Positions 17,265-30,472 of a stretch of DNA of 64,000 bases are shown one piece after another. The stretch's first letter is position 1. Each line of letters starts with the position of its first letter. The notes under the pieces were generated by a model that was given only the letters and a program-made list of their open reading frames with translations, was not told where the DNA came from and made no database searches. The stretch is from contig OZ024940.1 of assembly GCA_964017235.1 (NCBI GenBank), positions 28,266,573 through 28,330,572 on the forward strand. Reading direction: 5' to 3'. The DNA is from Sabellastarte sp. h YS-2021 (Eukaryota; Annelida; Polychaeta; Sabellida; Sabellidae). The position numbers and the translations under genes are program-made.

Positions 17265-18477
17265 TTACTCGTTTTTTGTATTTTTTGATTTGTTCTGGCA
17301 TTCCATTTCAGAATGTGGAAAAGATTTGCCATTCTTGCTGAAGCAATAATTGCATACATGTTTGTAAATCACACCTTTCGTTTAATGGGCGGCTTGATGC
17401 ATGCATGAGCCCTGGTTGAAAAATTGGCCAATCATGGTCCTAGCAGTTTTGTCACGTTTTGTAGCATTTTTGGCAAAATTTTGAGTAGCAGGGGTATGAC
17501 GTTGAGCAATATGCTCGCATAATTCGATCAATGAGATCAGTTTGAGTATAATCTTTGATCTCACCTTGTTCCATACGACAGAGTAAAACTGCATGGCAGG
17601 CCTTTGCAGAGCTCCAGGAAAAATCATTAGAATCATCTAGTAACGAAATAAGATAATCCAACATAGAATCTTTGTTTTGAATACAATTTTCATCACGCAT
17701 TGTTCTGCAAAAGCCTGCCATCCATTGACCCATGGTTAATTGGTCGTATGAAACTCTTTCTTTCTGGGAACCTGCCAAGACATGTTCGTGGGGCCATTTT
17801 ACTCTATTTTTGACGAAAACATCAACTGTTCCACCCCTTTGGGACTTAATTTTATTCTCTGACATACCTGACTTTGCTAATTGCTGTAATTCTTTAATTC
17901 TCTCTTCAACACTACGTTGTATTTGGTTGTTTGCTCTGATTTATTCTAACGAAGGAATCTGTGCAGTACCAGACTGGGGAAACATTTCCGTGTTAACAGT
18001 GGGAGTACTTTTTTCCGCATGAGTACTGTCTAGTTTGTTGATACTAGTACTTTTATGGGTTTTTGACACACGGCTGCCCTTGACTTTGGATTTATCAGCT
18101 GTTTTCTTGACAGGCTTGTCCTCTAATTTGGAAAGCCTATCATTAATGGCAGTAAGCTGTGACAAAATTTGTTGGTTGACTAGGGTTTGTGTCTCTTGAA
18201 AGCCAGAGTCATGGGCAGACTTGTTGGATTTTTCAACATGTAACCGGTTAAACGAACGCCCACTTGGGCCCGAACCGTCACTGTCAGAATCATGCATAAT
18301 TTGCCCACAGTCTATGTCACTGTCTGATACTGAAGAATCTGAATCTTGGTGAGACATGGTTTGTTTTTGCCCCAACAAGTTCGTTACAAATTCGTTATCA
18401 TCCGACATATGCAATTCAAACTGTACGTGAGATGTATCAGACTTTTGTGAACGCAAATTATATTTTTTCTTCTCCAT
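17265..18477 (-). pseudogene. DIRS-like gag, broken (B1)
   Basis: Starts at the ATG at 18477. The frame 17941-18477 (178 codons) has a basic start, an acidic Ser/Asp tract (44-69) and a probable coiled coil (99-120, QQILSQLTAINDRLSKLE). An in-frame TAA at 17941-17943 interrupts it. The same frame continues into 17452-17865 with WPHEHVLAGS, YDQLTMGQWMAGFCR and FSWSSAKACHAVLLCRME, a conserved DIRS-type gag core. Two frameshifts follow (near 17520 and near 17390), after which HVCNYCF and HSEMEC suggest a C2HC-type zinc knuckle; the frame ends at 17265-17267. In this copy ICQFF reads IGQFF (17429). Gag would package element RNA; this one cannot be made whole. Confidence 0.85.
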
Positions 18478-18770
18478 ATAACACAGATCGAAAGACTAAG
18501 ATAAATAAAACATATAACTAAAAACAACAATCAGTGGTACACGGAGAAGAAAAAAAGAATAAATTAAAATGTCCTTGAGGTGTTATCCCTTCCAAGTGTG
18601 AGCTGTAAATGGAAGAAGGGTTCAAATTTTTTGGCTAAAGAAGGCGTAGGGAGCCAATCAGAAGCCAGTTTACAACCAGCATGGTCATACATACTAAATG
18701 CCAGTTTAAGGTACCCTCTCAGGAATGATCTACCTGACACCAAGGTGTCATCCCGCAAATAAACAAAATT
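18478..18770 (-). other. DIRS-like 5' leader (B1)
   Basis: Same as 3941-4222. The palindrome TGACACC-AA-GGTGTCA is at 18735-18750. No matching terminal repeat is found at the other end because pol is truncated. Confidence 0.55.
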
Positions 18771-19070
18771 ACATCAAAATGACGTTTTAACAAAGCAAAA
18801 CACGTTATTATTACTTAAAACACATATTCAATCATATTTACTCATATTTTTTTTTTTACTAATTAAAATTTTTAATTTTTTTGCAATTTTTCACTATGAC
18901 GTCACAAAATCGAAAATTTTAAAATTTTAAAATTTGTTTTAAAAAATCACTATAATGTCAAAAAAATCCAAAATTTCTTAAATTCGCACAATTTTAACAA
19001 TGACAATAAAAATCAATATCCTCAACAAAAGAATTCAAATTAAACAAATTGTAAGAGAGATAACATTTAT
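18771..19070 (-). other. Q 3' AT-rich region (B1, right side)
   Basis: Counterpart of 4223-4524 with one TGACGTCA near 18897-18904. B units have a 1-nt longer T run and a T for G change relative to A. Confidence 0.7.
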
Positions 19071-20061
19071 ACTACAATTCCATTGTCCCTGTTCATACCC
19101 AGTGGGTACACACAGCCAAATTTCATAATGAGTTGAAGTGAATAGCTACCTCTCTATGTCTATTCTTGTTCTTGGCATCTCTCAAGTGGTCTCTTATCCT
19201 ATCTCCTAACCTCCTTTCTGTTTCCCCGATATAAATCTCTCCACATCTAATACATTCAATGCAATAAATATCCATATAAAATAGTAAACAAAGTAAAAAC
19301 AAAGAGCGTATAAAATAAATAAATTTATTTAAGCTTTTTACAAGCTGTTTCTGATGAAGGAGTGAGGCTCCGAAAGCTTAAATAAATTTATTTATTTTAT
19401 ACGCTCTTTGTTTTTACTATGTTTACTATTTTATATGGATATTTAAAAAGAGCCAAGCGGCATAACTTTATAAACTTGGAATATCAATGCAATAAATGAC
19501 ATCTTTGGTGATACAAGAAAAACTACCTGACGGAGTAAATTTACCTCTAGGGCCCTCAACTGTGTGTACCTCATTGAAAACAAAGGGACATGTAAGACAA
19601 CGTTTTCTACCAAATGGCAAAGTTATGCCAGACACATCTTTTGAACTGAATCTAGAGTGGACCAGCATGTCTCTTATGTTCCTGTCCCGGTATGAAATCA
19701 GAGGTTTTTGTTGAAACAAATAGCCCACTTCCTCGTCAAGATTTAGCATGTGAAAATTCTTCTCCACAATATCTGTTATTACCTTACTGTGAGAGTTGTA
19801 TGTAAGGGTAAGTATAACCCTATTCATTTCTTCAGCAGGTTCTTTTTGTTTCAAAGCATCAGCTCTACTGATATTAGAAACTCTATCTATGGCCTTAGAA
19901 ACAATATCCTGGGGATAATCTCTCGCTAGAAAGAAATGTTCCATTTCCTTCTCTTTTGCCTTCAAATCCTGCCTAGGAGCTTTAAACGGAGAAATTGTGA
20001 AAATGGAATAGCATTTTTGCATGACTTTGGGTGGGAGGAACCATATTTAAGGTAAGCATTT
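19071..20061 (-). pseudogene. Retroelement Q, interrupted copy (B1)
   Basis: Same structure and lesions as 4525-5523; the open stretch is 19468-20022. Confidence 0.9.
19256..19497 (+). mobile_element. Fold-back insertion with 14-bp duplication (B1)
   Basis: Same insertion as 4718-4959 with identical flanking duplications, so it predates the A/B split. Its core motif is at 19351-19375. Confidence 0.85.
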
Positions 20062-20313
20062 ATAAGCACTCTTGTTTAGACAGCCTCCCTTCGCAAATTT
20101 CTTTTTGTTCATCTGATAAAAATTTTAAATCTTCAACTTAAGCCAGGTCCAAATAATCAACTAAGCTGTGATCCATAGCTTCTTTTGACATTAATTGTTT
20201 ATAAAAATTCCGGACATGTTTTAAAATTTCCTTCTGCTTATTAACTAAAATTCCATCCACTAGCAATTTATCTAAAGTACGTTTTTCTGCTCTTTTTTGT
20301 TTCTTTATTTAAG
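20062..20313 (-). pseudogene. LINE-like fragment (B1)
   Basis: Copy of 5524-5775. The next 200 bp (20314-20518) repeat the unassigned spacer and the 46-bp Q piece. Confidence 0.6.
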
Positions 20314-20518
20314 AAAAATCTTCACAATATATTCAAAATTCAAATAATTATTTGAAACTATCAAAATATATCGCTCCTCACTTCAATATCGTGCTGAAGC
20401 TGCTCTCAGATATTTTTCATTTTCGTATAATTTATTTTCCGATATGTACAGTGTAATATGTAATGCCAGACACTTCTTTTGAACTGAATCTAGAGTGGAC
20501 CAGCATGTCTCTTATGTT

Positions 20519-20729
20519 AAATAATAAACAAAGTAAAAACAAAGAGCATATCAAATAAATAGATTTATTTGAGCTTTCGGAGCTTCACTCCTTCATCAGA
20601 AATAGCTTACAATTGTTTAAATTTAAATTGCTTTCAAATTTAAACAATTGTAAGCTATTTCTGATGAAGGAGTGAAGCTCCGAAAGCTCAAATCCATTTT
20701 TTATTTTATATGCTCTTTGTTTATTATTT
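20519..20729. repeat. Terminal-repeat palindrome at the B1/A2 boundary
   Basis: Copy of 5981-6191 with motifs on both strands (20575-20599 on -, 20661-20685 on +). Confidence 0.92.
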
Positions 20730-21362
20730 CACAAAGAATAAATGAGACAAACTTTCTTCATGCTGTTGACATAAGATACATTTTGGGCTTTCGACAATTT
20801 TTCTAAAGAAATATAAATATTGGTTCACTTGGTAAGATATGATGAACCATTCTATAAGTTACATCTCTGCTTTCCGGAGAAAGCAAAGGATGGTTCATGT
20901 TTCGGAAAGATTTTGAAAAATCAATCTTTGGGAAGATATTTAAGATTCTTGGTGGTTTAACTTTCTCTTGTAAACAGAGAGAATTGAGCCCTTTTTAAAA
21001 GTCATTGACTGAAAGTCAAAGGATTTGTCAAGTTTAGATAAATCTTAAAAGCAGCTAGAGCATTAGCATAGAACACAGGCTTTTCAATTGAATCAAGACC
21101 ACATCTTGAGATAAATATTCTCTCAGATCAAGCTTAAGCCAGTACATGGCAAAATTTTTCCATTTACAATGGCTACCATATAAAAGGTAGGTGAATAAAA
21201 ATATTTTAGCTTTCATTAGATATAAGTAAGGGAAATACCACCACCAGCATAGCTGTTGTATAGCATTTCACATTTGAGACACTGTCTTGTTATTCCACAA
21301 AAAGTGAATTTGAATTGGTATTTGAATTGGTTTGTGTTCTGAGGAAGGAGTGAGGCTCCGAA

Positions 21363-24122
21363 ATGTCAAATAATTTATATTATTGCTCTTTTATCATAAC
21401 ATTTCTTTTCTTTGCTGTGTTTGAAGAAACAAAGAGCGAAGCAGCACATTTAAAAAGTTTATCAAGGTTTTGTTTCAAAGCTCCCAAAATGAGAAACTTG
21501 AAATCACAATTCCACAGTCGTCTGTGCACTTTCTTATCAAATTTCGGTACAAATGTGCAGTCGGAAGCTAGGGGAAAAGGTTTGGCCACTTTTAACAAAA
21601 CAACGTTTGCGTCTCAGAGAAGGTTTCTTACAACGTGTTTGCAAAGAAAAGTTATCCCAAATGGATTTTCACTTAAGTTCAACAGTTCATCGAGTAAAGG
21701 TATTCTTCAAAGCTGTTCCTTTAACCTGATGAGAAATGCACTGAAAGATGTAACATGGAAAATTCAGGAACATTCAAAGAATCTTAAGGCAAGTACTCAA
21801 AATCTTCAGGTTTGGTGTACCCATTCCAAGTTTGCCCAGATTTCACATTTTATTCATACATGCAACTATGAACTTTATTTTAAACTGGACGAAATCAAAT
21901 GTAATAAGTTGAAAGATCTTTTGCCCAAATTGGATGAAAAGGATTAGAATTCTATCCGATTTGGATAATTCAGAACATTCACTTCTTAGAAAAGGTCTAG
22001 GATTTGTTCTAGTTCACAAACAACCAGATCCAGTTCGAAGTCTTGAAGACCTCCATAGATTCCACCATAAGGTGAGACTTCATGCTTTTTTCAATAACCT
22101 GGATCAGACTATTAACGAAAGAAACCATGCAAGTGATTTACCTGATGATGAAGTCATGAGCTTCAAGAGACAATCTAGGTCATCATTTACACCTAAAGAA
22201 GGTCAGTTTGACGCAGTTGATAGATTCATGTCAAAATGTTGTGATGATTTTTCTCAATCTAATTTTAAACCACCAAAAAGATCAAATTTGAAAGCAGATG
22301 AAGAAGAGGCCCTTCAAAAACTCAGAAAGAGAGAAGACATTGTTATCAAACCTGCTGATAAAGGGGGAGCTGTAGTTGTGTGGAGAAAGGATCTCTATTG
22401 TGACGAAGCCAAGAAGCAATTATCATGTGAACAATTTTATACAAAACTTGATTGTGCCATCACTAACCAAATAAGTAAAACAGTAGAAAAAGAACTCAAA
22501 TCAATCATCTCTAAAGGTGAATTGCCAAAAACAGCATTGAACTTAGTGGTAGACAATCCTAAATGGAGTAATTTAATTACATGTTGCCCAAGATTCAGAA
22601 ACTTGGAAACCCTGGTAGACCTGTTGTGTCCTCTTGTTCTTGCCCGACAACTTTGATATCCAAGTACCTTAGTGAGTTTTTGAAACCAATAGTTACCAAA
22701 CTTACCATCTTGTGTGAAAGACACTAATCATGCCTTGAAGATGATGGAAAACTTCCGATTTCAAGAAGAAAATGCTCTTCTTTTCACCATGGATATAAAG
22801 GGACTTTACACTAATATACCCAATGACTATGGTCTTAACACAATGAAATATTTCCTAGAAAAACGTGAAATTCAGAATCCACCCACCCACACGTTATTAA
22901 GACTTGCAGAACTTGTGTTGACACAAAATTGTTTCAGTTTTGATGATGCTTTCTATTCGCAAACAGGTGGGACAATGATTGGGACTCCATTTGGACCTGA
23001 ATATTCAAATTTGGCTGTTGGAAAATTTGAATTACACGTTGCTGATAGGTTCAATGGTGCTATGCCAGAATTTTCTCACAGATATATTGATGATGTAGTT
23101 GGTCCAACCTCCATCTTGAGAGTAGATTAATTTATTGATTATGTGTGCAATTTCCATCCAGCTTTTCACTTTACTTTTGTTGTATCTGAGACAGAAATAG
23201 AATTTTTGGATATAAAAATTTCAGTTTCCAGAAAAAATTGTCCACCTCAGTACATTACAAGGCTACTGACAGTCATTCATATTTAAGATATGGTTCTTGC
23301 CACCCAAAGGCTTGTAAAAATGCTATACCATACTCTCAGTTTTTAAGATTGAGAAGACTGTGTTCAGAAGAAAACGATTTTGTGTCAAAAGTGAATGAAA
23401 TGGAAAATTTCTTTCTTGTGAGGGATTATCCCCAAAAAGGAATTGATAAAACAAAAACATAAGTAATTGGAATCAATCGAGCTCAAGTTCTTCAAAAAAG
23501 ACCAAAAGGGGTGAACACTACCTTCAATTCACACAGCCAAATGATAAAAAACATCATAGAAAGAAATTTTCACATTTTGCAATTGGATGATAAAGTAGGC
23601 TACCTTTTCCAAGAGAAACCTTTAGTTTCATATCGTAGAGACCGAAATGTGAAAGATATGCTTGTACACGCAAACATTGGTGTAAATTCTAAAGTCGGCA
23701 AAACTCGTAAATGTGTCCGGACAAGATGTTTTACCTGTCCTCATGTTTTTGATGATGTCCACCAAGTCAGAGGGCCAAAGGGTGTATACTCTCCAAAGGA
23801 CAACATTAGTTGTATCAGCAAAGATATAATATACTGTATCGAATGTTTGAAATGTGGTAGTCTTTACATAGGGGAAACTGAAAGAAGACTAGGGGACAGA
23901 ATTCGAGAACATTTAAGAGATATAAAGACTAAGCAACCCCAGAAACAGGTATCTGTGCATTTTAACTCACAAGGGCATAGTTTGAATGACCTAAAAGTTC
24001 AAGTTTTATATCAAAATTTTAGGGACAAGTTTTCCAGAAAGGCAAAAGAAAGCTTTTTGATTCAAAAATTAGGCACTGTGTTTCCGGATGGGATGAATAT
24101 AGATGGGGGAATGGAAACTTAA
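21363..24122 (+). pseudogene. Retroelement P, A2 copy
   Basis: Pieces 21363-21947, 21934-22656, 22714-23130, 23238-23462 and 23511-24122. It carries the shared lesions only; this is the least damaged P copy, without the A1 N-terminal stop or the B-specific stop. Confidence 0.92.
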
Positions 24123-24219
24123 AGTTTCTTATTATATTTACTTACCTTTTCTTTACATTTTCTTTCATATGGATATTACATATTCACTCTGTAATCTTTG
24201 CATCCTTTGTATTTTGTAT

Positions 24220-24543
24220 TTACATAAGATTTCTTCCATTTGGAACGCTAAATTGTGTCTCTTGAAAGCCAGAGTCATGGGCAGACTTGTTGGATTTTTC
24301 AACATGTAACCGGTTAAACGAACGCTCAGTTGGGCCCGAACCGTCACTGTCAGAATCATGCATAATTTGCCCACAGTCTATGTCACTGTCTGATACTGAA
24401 GAATCTGAATCTTGGTGAGACATGGTTTGTTTTTGCCCCAACAAGTTCGTTACAAATTCGTTATCATCCGACATATGCAATTCAAACTGTACGTGAGATG
24501 TATCAGACTTTTGTGAACGCAAATTATATTTTTTCTTCTCCAT
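24220..24543 (-). pseudogene. DIRS-like gag stub (A2)
   Basis: Same fusion as 3617-3940, but with Arg (ERSF) where A1 and A3 have His (EHSF). The leader remnant follows at 24544-24825. Confidence 0.8.
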
Positions 24544-25127
24544 ATAACACAGATCGAAAGACTAAGATAAATAAAACATATAACTAAAAACAACAATCAG
24601 TGGTACACGGAGAAGAAAAAAAGAATAAATTAAAATGTCCTTGAGGTGTTATCCCTTCCAAGTGTGAGCTGTAAATGGAAGAAGGGTTCAAATTTTTTGG
24701 CTAAAGAAGGCGTAGGGAGCCAATCAGAAGCCAGTTTACAACCAGCATGGTCATACATACTAAATGCCAGTTTAAGGTACCCTCTCAGGAATGATCTACC
24801 TGACACCAAGGTGTCATCCCGCAAATAAACAAAATTACATCAAAATGACGTTTTAACAAAGCAAAACACGTTATTATTACTTAAAACACATATTCAATCA
24901 TATTTACTCATATTTTTTTTTTACTAATTAAAATTTTTAATTTTTTTGCAATTTTTCACTATGACGTCACAAAATCGAAAATTTGAAAATTTTAAAATTT
25001 GTTTTAAAAAATCACTATAATGTCAAAAAAATCCAAAATTTCTTAAATTCGCACAATTTTAACAATGACAATAAAAATCAATATCCTCAACAAAAGAATT
25101 CAAATTAAACAAATTGTAAGAGAGATA

Positions 25128-26126
25128 ACATTTATACTACAATTCCATTGTCCCTGTTCATACCCAGTGGGTACACACAGCCAAATTTCATAATGAGTTG
25201 AAGTGAATAGCTACCTCTCTATGTCTATTCTTGTTCTTGGCATCTCTCAAGTGGTCTCTTATCCTATCTCCTAACCTCCTTTCTGTTTCCCCGATATAAA
25301 TCTCTCCACATCTAATACATTCAATGCAATAAATATCCATATAAAATAGTAAACAAAGTAAAAACAAAGAGCGTATAAAATAAATAAATTTATTTAAGCT
25401 TTTTACAAGCTGTTTCTGATGAAGGAGTGAGGCTCCGAAAGCTTAAATAAATTTATTTATTTTATACGCTCTTTGTTTTTACTATGTTTACTATTTTATA
25501 TGGATATTTAAAAAGAGCCAAGCGGCATAACTTTATAAACTTGGAATATCAATGCAATAAATGACATCTTTGGTGATACAAGAAAAACTACCTGACGGAG
25601 TAAATTTACCTCTAGGGCCCTCAACTGTGTGTACCTCATTGAAAACAAAGGGACATGTAAGACAACGTTTTCTACCAAATGGCAAAGTTATGCCAGACAC
25701 ATCTTTTGAACTGAATCTAGAGTGGACCAGCATGTCTCTTATGTTCCTGTCCCGGTATGAAATCAGAGGTTTTTGTTGAAACAAATAGCCCACTTCCTCG
25801 TCAAGATTTAGCATGTGAAAATTCTTCTCCACAATATCTGTTATTACCTTACTGTGAGAGTTGTATGTAAGGGTAAGTATAACCCTATTCATTTCTTCAG
25901 CAGGTTCTTTTTGTTTCAAAGCATCAGCTCTACTGATATTAGAAACTCTATCTATGGCCTTAGAAACAATATCCTGGGGATAATCTCTCGCTAGAAAGAA
26001 ATGTTCCATTTCCTTCTCTTTTGCCTTCAAATCCTGCCTAGGAGCTTTAAACGGAGAAATTGTGAAAATGGAATAGCATTTTTGCATGACTTTGGGTGGG
26101 AGGAACCATATTTAAGGTAAGCATTT
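25128..26126 (-). pseudogene. Retroelement Q, interrupted copy (A2)
   Basis: Open stretch 25533-26087; otherwise as in A1. Confidence 0.9.
25321..25562 (+). mobile_element. Fold-back insertion with 14-bp duplication (A2)
   Basis: Both duplicate copies are intact (25321-25334 and 25549-25562). Confidence 0.85.
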
Positions 26127-26378
26127 ATAAGCACTCTTGTTTAGACAGCCTCCCTTCGCAAATTTCTTTTTGTTCATCTGATAAAAATTTTAAATCTTCA
26201 ACTTAAGCCAGGTCCAAATAATCAACTAAGCTGTGATCCATAGCTTCTTTTGACATTAATTGTTTATAAAAATTCCGGACATGTTTTAAAATTTCCTTCT
26301 GCTTATTAACTAAAATTCCATCCACTAGCAATTTATCTAAAGTACGTTTTTCTGCTCTTTTTTGTTTCTTTATTTAAG
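26127..26378 (-). pseudogene. LINE-like fragment (A2)
   Basis: Copy of 5524-5775. Confidence 0.6.
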
Positions 26379-26583
26379 AAAAATCTTCACAATATATTCA
26401 AAATTCAAATAATTATTTGAAACTATCAAAATATATCGCTCCTCACTTCAATATCGTGCTGAAGCTGCTCTCAGATACTTTTCATTTTCGTGTAATTTAT
26501 TTTCCGATATGTACAGTGTAATATGTAATGCCAGACACTTCTTTTGAACTGAATCTAGAGTGGACCAGCATGTCTCTTATGTT

Positions 26584-26794
26584 AAATAATAAACAAAGTA
26601 AAAACAAAGAGCATATCAAATAAATAGATTTATTTGAGCTTTCGGAGCTTCACTCCTTCATCAGAAATAGCTTACAATTGTTTAAATTTAAATTGCTTTC
26701 AAATTTAAACAATTGTAAGCTATTTCTGATGAAGGAGTGAAGCTCCGAAAGCTCAAATCCATTTTTTATTTTATATGCTCTTTGTTTATTATTT
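26584..26794. repeat. Terminal-repeat palindrome at the A2/B2 boundary
   Basis: Copy of 5981-6191. Confidence 0.92.
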
Positions 26795-27427
26795 CACAAA
26801 GAATAAATGAGACAAACTTTCTTCATGCTGTTGACATAAGATACATTTTGGGCTTTCGACAATTTTTCTAAAGAAATATAAATATTGGTTCACTTGGTAA
26901 GATATGATGAACCATTCTATAAGTTACATCTCTGCTTTCCGGAGAAAGCAAAGGATGGTTCATGTTTCGGAAAGATTTTGAAAAATCAATCTTTGGGAAG
27001 ATATTTAAGATTCTTGGTGGTTTAACTTTCTCTTGTAAACAGAGAGAATTGAGCCCTTTTTAAAAGTCATTGACTGAAAGTCAAAGGATTTGTCAAGTTT
27101 AGATAAATCTTAAAAGCAGCTAGAGCATTAGCATAGAACACAGGCTTTTCAATTGAATCAAGACCACATCTTGAGATAAATATTCTCTCAGATCAAGCTT
27201 AAGCCAGTACATGGCAAAATTTTTCCATTTACAATGGCTACCATATAAAAGGTAGGTGAATAAAAATATTTTAGCTTTCATTAGATATAAGTAAGGGAAA
27301 TACCACCACCAGCATAGCTGTTGTATAGCATTTCACATTTGAGACACTGTCTTGTTATTCCACAAAAAGTGAATTTGAATTGGTATTTGAATTGGTTTGT
27401 GTTCTGAGGAAGGAGTGAGGCTCCGAA

Positions 27428-30187
27428 ATGTCAAATAATTTATATTATTGCTCTTTTATCATAACATTTCTTTTCTTTGCTGTGTTTGAAGAAACAAAGA
27501 GCGAAGCAGCACATTTAAAAAGTTTATCAAGGTTTTGTTTCAAAGCTCCCAAAATGAGAAACTTGAAATCACAATTCCACAGTCGTCTGTGCACTTTCTT
27601 ATCAAATTTCGGTACAAATGTGCAGTCGGAAGCTAGGGGAAAAGGTTTGGCCACTTTTAACAAAACAACGTTTGCGTCTCAGAGAAGGTTTCTTACAACG
27701 TGTTTGCAAAGAAAAGTTATCCCAAATGGATTTTCACTTAAGTTCAACAGTTCATCGAGTAAAGGTATTCTTCAAAGCTGTTCCTTTAACCTGATGAGAA
27801 ATGCACTGAAAGATGTAACATGGAAAATTCAGGAACATTCAAAGAATCTTAAGGCAAGTACTCAAAATCTTCAGGTTTGGTGTACCCATTCCAAGTTTGC
27901 CCAGATTTCACATTTTATTCATACATGCAACTATGAACTTTATTTTAAACTGGACGAAATCAAATGTAATAAGTTGAAAGATCTTTTGCCCAAATTGGAT
28001 GAAAAGGATTAGAATTCTATCCGATTTGGATAATTCAGAACGTTCACTTCTTAGAAAAGGTCTAGGATTTGTTCTAGTTCACAAACAACCAGATCCAGTT
28101 CGAAGTCTTGAAGACCTCCATAGATTCCACCATAAGGTGAGACTTCATGCTTTTTTCAATAACCTGGATCAGACTATTAACGAAAGAAACCATGCAAGTG
28201 ATTTACCTGATGATGAAGTCATGAGCTTCAAGAGACAATCTAGGTCATCATTTACACCTAAAGAAGGTCAGTTTGACGCAGTTGATAGATTCATGTCAAA
28301 ATGTTGTGATGATTTTTCTCAATCTAATTTTAAACCACCAAAAAGATCAAATTTGAAAGCAGATGAAGAAGAGGCCCTTCAAAAACTCAGAAAGAGAGAA
28401 GACATTGTTATCAAACCTGCTGATAAAGGGGGAGCTGTAGTTGTGTGGAGAAAGGATCTCTATTGTGACGAAGCCAAGAAGCAATTATCATGTGAACAAT
28501 TTTATACAAAACTTGATTGTGCCATCACTAACCAAATAAGTAAAACAGTAGAAAAAGAACTCAAATCAATCATCTCTAAAGGTGAATTGCCAAAAACAGC
28601 ATTGAACTTAGTGGTAGACAATCCTAAATGGAGTAATTTAATTACATGTTGCCCAAGATTCAGAAACTTGGAAACCCTGGTAGACCTGTTGTGTCCTCTT
28701 GTTCTTGCCCGACAACTTTGATATCCAAGTACCTTAGTGAGTTTTTGAAACCAATAGTTACCAAACTTACCATCTTGTGTGAAAGACACTAATCATGCCT
28801 TGAAGATGATGGAAAACTTCCGATTTCAAGAAGAAAATGCTCTTCTTTTCACCATGGATATAAAGGGACTTTAAACTAATATACCCAATGACTATGGTCT
28901 TAACACAATGAAATATTTCCTAGAAAAACGTGAAATTCAGAATCCACCCACCCACACGTTATTAAGACTTGCAGAACTTGTGTTGACACAAAATTGTTTC
29001 AGTTTTGATGATGCTTTCTATTCGCAAACAGGTGGGACAATGATTGGGACTCCATTTGGACCTGAATATTCAAATTTGGCTGTTGGAAAATTTGAATTAC
29101 ACGTTGCTGATAGGTTCAATGGTGCTATGCCAGAATTTTCTCACAGATATATTGATGATGTAGTTGGTCCAACCTCCATCTTGAGAGTAGATTAATTTAT
29201 TGATTATGTGTGCAATTTCCATCCAGCTTTTCACTTTACTTTTGTTGTATCTGAGACAGAAATAGAATTTTTGGATATAAAAATTTCAGTTTCCAGAAAA
29301 AATTGTCCACCTCAGTACATTACAAGGCTACTGACAGTCATTCATATTTAAGATATGGTTCTTGCCACCCAAAGGCTTGTAAAAATGCTATACCATACTC
29401 TCAGTTTTTAAGATTGAGAAGACTGTGTTCAGAAGAAAACGATTTTGTGTCAAAAGTGAATGAAATGGAAAATTTCTTTCTTGTGAGGGATTATCCCCAA
29501 AAAGGAATTGATAAAACAAAAACATAAGTAATTGGAATCAATCGAGCTCAAGTTCTTCAAAAAAGACCAAAAGGGGTGAACACTACCTTCAATTCACACA
29601 GCTAAATGATAAAAAACATCATAGAAAGAAATTTTCACATTTTGCAATTGGATGATAAAGTAGGCTACCTTTTCCAAGAGAAACCTTTAGTTTCATATCG
29701 TAGAGACCGAAATGTGAAAGATATGCTTGTACACGCAAACATTGGTGTAAATTCTAAAGTCGGCAAAACTCGTAAATGTGTCCGGACAAGATGTTTTACC
29801 TGTCCTCATGTTTTTGATGATGTCCACCAAGTCAGAGGGCCAAAGGGTGTATACTCTCCAAAGGACAACATTAGTTGTATCAGCAAAGATATAATATACT
29901 GTATCGAATGTTTGAAATGTGGTAGTCTTTACATAGGGGAAACTGAAAGAAGACTAGGGGACAGAATTCGAGAACATTTAAGAGATATAAAGACTAAGCA
30001 ACCCCAGAAACAGGTATCTGTGCATTTTAACTCACAAGGGCATAGCTTGAATGACCTAAAAGTTCAAGTTTTATATCAAAATTTTAGGGACAAGTTTTCC
30101 AGAAAGGCAAAAGAAAGCTTCTTGATTCAAAAATTAGGCACTGTGTTTCCGGATGGGATGAATATAGATGGGGGAATTGAAACTTAA
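27428..30187 (+). pseudogene. Retroelement P, B2 copy
   Basis: Pieces 27428-28012, 27999-28721, 28908-29195, 29303-29527 and 29606-30187. A private C-to-A change makes TAA at 28872-28874, inside the RT motif A segment (GLYTN). The B-specific stop is at 29603-29605. Confidence 0.92.
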
Positions 30188-30472
30188 AGTTTCTTATTAT
30201 ATTTACTTACCTTTTCTTTACATTTTCTTTCATATGGATGTTGCATATTCACTCTGTAATCTTTGCATCCTTTGTATTTACATAAGATTTCTTCCATTTG
30301 GAACGCTAAATGAGGTAATTTTTACGTTATAATATGTGGTGACGTTTTTTTGACGTCTTTATGACGTTTATACTACATACCGTAATTATCAATTGCTACG
30401 TCATAAAAATTTTGTTTATAACGTAGAAAGGATGGAGGGATTGCTTTGTGATGTTTATTTTGTATATTGTTT

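Larger units (their letters stand above)
6066..20603. repeat. Array unit B1 (14,538 bp)
   Basis: Long unit. Its first 3.6 kb and last 2.4 kb match unit A. The middle, 9709-18187, is absent from A and carries a second P 5' end, P2, the Q inverted pair and the DIRS-like gag-pol remnant. A private change at 17429 replaces a gag cysteine by glycine. Confidence 0.93.
20604..26668. repeat. Array unit A2
   Basis: Second short unit. Unlike A1 and A3 it carries the B-like base at three diagnostic sites: Asp rather than Asn near 22402, Lys rather than Glu near 23591, and Arg rather than His near 24322. A private change at 21977 turns an Arg into His. Confidence 0.93.
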
